64,000 nucleotides of DNA from Agarophyton chilense (taxonomy: Eukaryota > Rhodophyta > Florideophyceae > Gracilariales > Gracilariaceae). This document shows positions 62,327 to 64,000 of this stretch, in pieces. The stretch lies in NCBI GenBank assembly GCA_030374765.1, contig JARGXX010000088.1, positions 2,232,001-2,296,000 on the forward strand. Direction: 5' to 3'. The notes under the pieces are model-generated. The model saw only the letters and a list, made by a program, of their open reading frames with translations. It was not told where the DNA came from and made no database searches. The position numbers and the translations under genes were made by a program. Each line of letters opens with the position of its first letter. Position 1 is the first letter of the stretch.

Positions 62327-64000
62327 ATGGTTATAACTACTCGAAGTAGAAAACGCCGTCTTGAATCTCTAATTGATGAGCCGAAACCAGACCCCATTGA
62401 AACAGTTGAAGATTTTGAGCCTAACGAAAGTGATCAGTCGAGTGAATCATCTCCGCAGCTTCAGGTGGTACATCAAAGAAGAAGAGGCTCCTCATCTCAT
62501 CTCGAAGCCGACGGTGATCAATCTTCCGAACAGTTATGCTGGACTGACCGATACTCGCATATTCAATCCCAAACAGGGCTTGCTGTATCTACGAAGAAGT
62601 TTAATGAAATTGTGGAGTGGCTTGGTCTTGCCCTTGACTCCCTCGCACCAAGATTCCTTGTTTTGAGTGGACCTCCGGGATGTGGGAAAGGTTCAGCCGT
62701 TAAAGCAGCATGCGAAAAACTTGGGTGTAAATTGGTCAGTTGGGAGGCTCCACTAACTGTTTCAACTAGCATATCCGCGGCTCTTATTGAAGACTTTCAT
62801 TCGTTTGTCATCGGAGCTCAATATCGAAGTCTGGTTTCCACTCCTAACGAGGAAAAAGGTTACAACGGAAGCAAGCCACCACCTATGTACCCTGAAAATA
62901 CAAAAGCGGACAAGCATGTACTTGTCATTGATGACCTGCCTCTTCACATTTCAGATATAGCTGCCTATAGAGAATCGATACAGCAACTGTTCGGGAATAT
63001 TGCCAAATTTGCACCGTATCCCGCCATCCTTTTGCTTTCTGACAACGATAAAGGTATTTACCGTATGTCCAACATGGTCTTGGGTACCTCTCTGCTCAAC
63101 TCACAATGGGTTGGCTCTATCACAGTGCCCCCTGTATCAGCGTCAATGATGAAAAAGCGTTTACAACAAATATTGGCTTTGGAAAGCATAACAGTTTCTC
63201 GAGACCAGATTGATTTAATTGTTTCCTCAAGTAATGGCGATATTCGTTCTGCCCTGAACAATTTACACATGTTCATCACGTGTGCTAAACAAACGAATTC
63301 TAACACCCAAGCAGAGCTCTCACTGCGGCGGAAAAAGAGGCCAAGGGTGAAGAAGGAAACTAGGAGCTCTTCCCGCATGCAACTTGACAGAGATATAACG
63401 CTCAGTACGTACCACGCGGTGTCCAAGATTTTGAACAACAAGAGATCTGAAAATGGTCGATCACGTTACGTGGCAGAAGATATCCTTGATGAAGCGCGAA
63501 TTGATCCGTCTACTTTCATATCATTTCTTCACCACAACTACCCTGACTTTTTCGGCAACTCCGATGACGTCGTACCCGCCCTTACTTGCTTGTCAGAAGC
63601 GGATACACTACTTCCGTGGCGACAAGAAGATGACTTCAGATTCGATTTGAGAGAATGCGCCGCGTCTATTGTCACTAGAGGTTTTCTGTACTTTAATACA
63701 CAACCCAACAGAAACGGTTGGCGCCCTATACGCGGGCCGGAATCACACAAGATATGGAAGGCGAGCCGTAATCATGTACAGTATTCAAAGGCGATGTTCG
63801 CAGGCTGTCAGGGCCGACATCTATCCACAAGATCAGAACTGTGCGAAACTCTACCTTACGCCAAGAAAATCAGTGAGTTATCAGCATCTGGCTGCTTCCC
63901 TCCCGCCTTACATGCATCAGCCTCTCAAGAAATTGTTTGCGACGAATCTAGAATAGAACGCATCAATGATAGCCACTCCAAGACGGCGTCCATAAGAAAC
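62327..64000 (+). CDS. RAD17: Checkpoint clamp loader Rad17 (partial, runs off the window)
   Basis: Rad17 joins RFC2-5 to load the 9-1-1 clamp on damaged DNA and so starts ATR signalling. From ATG 62327 the frame is open for 558 codons to the window end; human RAD17 has about 680 residues. Family features in order: basic N-terminus, CWTDRYSH near 75, KKFNEIVEWLGLALDS near 95, a P-loop (GPPGCGKGSA, about 114-123), LVIDDLP near 200, PAILLLSDND near 235, PVSASMMKKRLQQIL near 270, NGDIRSALNNLHMF near 303, TYHAVSKILNNKR near 360 and FLHHNYPDFF near 400. The P-loop has Gly where Thr or Ser normally follows Lys. No introns up to the edge. Confidence 0.9.
   Translation, partial: MVITTRSRKRRLESLIDEPKPDPIETVEDFEPNESDQSSESSPQLQVVHQRRRGSSSHLEADGDQSSEQLCWTDRYSHIQSQTGLAVSTKKFNEIVEWLGLALDSLAPRFLVLSGPPGCGKGSAVKAACEKLGCKLVSWEAPLTVSTSISAALIEDFHSFVIGAQYRSLVSTPNEEKGYNGSKPPPMYPENTKADKHVLVIDDLPLHISDIAAYRESIQQLFGNIAKFAPYPAILLLSDNDKGIYRMSNMVLGTSLLNSQWVGSITVPPVSASMMKKRLQQILALESITVSRDQIDLIVSSSNGDIRSALNNLHMFITCAKQTNSNTQAELSLRRKKRPRVKKETRSSSRMQLDRDITLSTYHAVSKILNNKRSENGRSRYVAEDILDEARIDPSTFISFLHHNYPDFFGNSDDVVPALTCLSEADTLLPWRQEDDFRFDLRECAASIVTRGFLYFNTQPNRNGWRPIRGPESHKIWKASRNHVQYSKAMFAGCQGRHLSTRSELCETLPYAKKISELSASGCFPPALHASASQEIVCDESRIERINDSHSKTASIRN

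Noticed and set aside
1-64000. CRISPR arrays, bacterial operons or phage genes
   Set aside because: No spaced direct repeats of CRISPR type were seen, and the recognised genes are eukaryotic.

Overview
The window looks like nuclear DNA of a photosynthetic eukaryote with compact, nearly intron-free genes. The best fit is a florideophyte red alga such as Chondrus crispus. This is an inference from four things: single-exon host genes, a BIO3-BIO1 biotin fusion, a DUF4079 protein with a transit-like N-terminus, and gene islands set among dense LTR retrotransposons. No database was consulted.

Positions 1-38,000 are a nested transposon cluster. A young, whole-looking Ty1/Copia element (142-6696) has near-identical LTRs, one long gag-pol frame and a primer site complementary to the anticodon arm of initiator Met tRNA. 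It sits in DNA that may be an old cut-and-paste transposon. It is followed by a broken forward Ty3/Gypsy element (A, about 7150-11129), a short inverted piece of the same Copia LTR, and two broken reverse-strand Ty3/Gypsy elements (B, about 11.4-21 kb; C, about 23.6-33.9 kb). B and C share a primer site. Each carries, between integrase and the 3' end, a forward-strand (convergent) block of open reading frames, and the two blocks resemble each other. C is also filled with ACC-N5-GGT dyads. A decayed piggyBac-like transposase (33.9-36.6 kb) and two palindromes close the cluster.

Positions 38,100-64,000 are a host gene island on alternating strands: BIO3-BIO1 (-), NUP85 (+), an unknown gene ending 1 bp from NUP85 (-), a possible TATA-driven spliced non-coding transcript (+), a 1611-residue one-pass membrane protein with an acidic tail (-), a DUF4079 membrane protein (+), the cohesin factor PDS5 (-), an unknown basic protein (-), the splicing factor PRP6 (-) and the start of the checkpoint clamp loader RAD17 (+, runs off the window). 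Most neighbours are divergent or convergent, with short shared promoters or 3' regions. A strongly GC-rich island (about 57.1-59.8 kb) crosses the 5' end of PDS5, the basic-protein gene and the 3' third of PRP6.

The genes do not form one pathway. Several serve the nucleus (nuclear pore, cohesion, splicing, DNA-damage checkpoint), one makes biotin, and one is probably a plastid membrane protein. The least familiar features are the convergent accessory block shared by two Gypsy lineages and the dyad array that fills element C.
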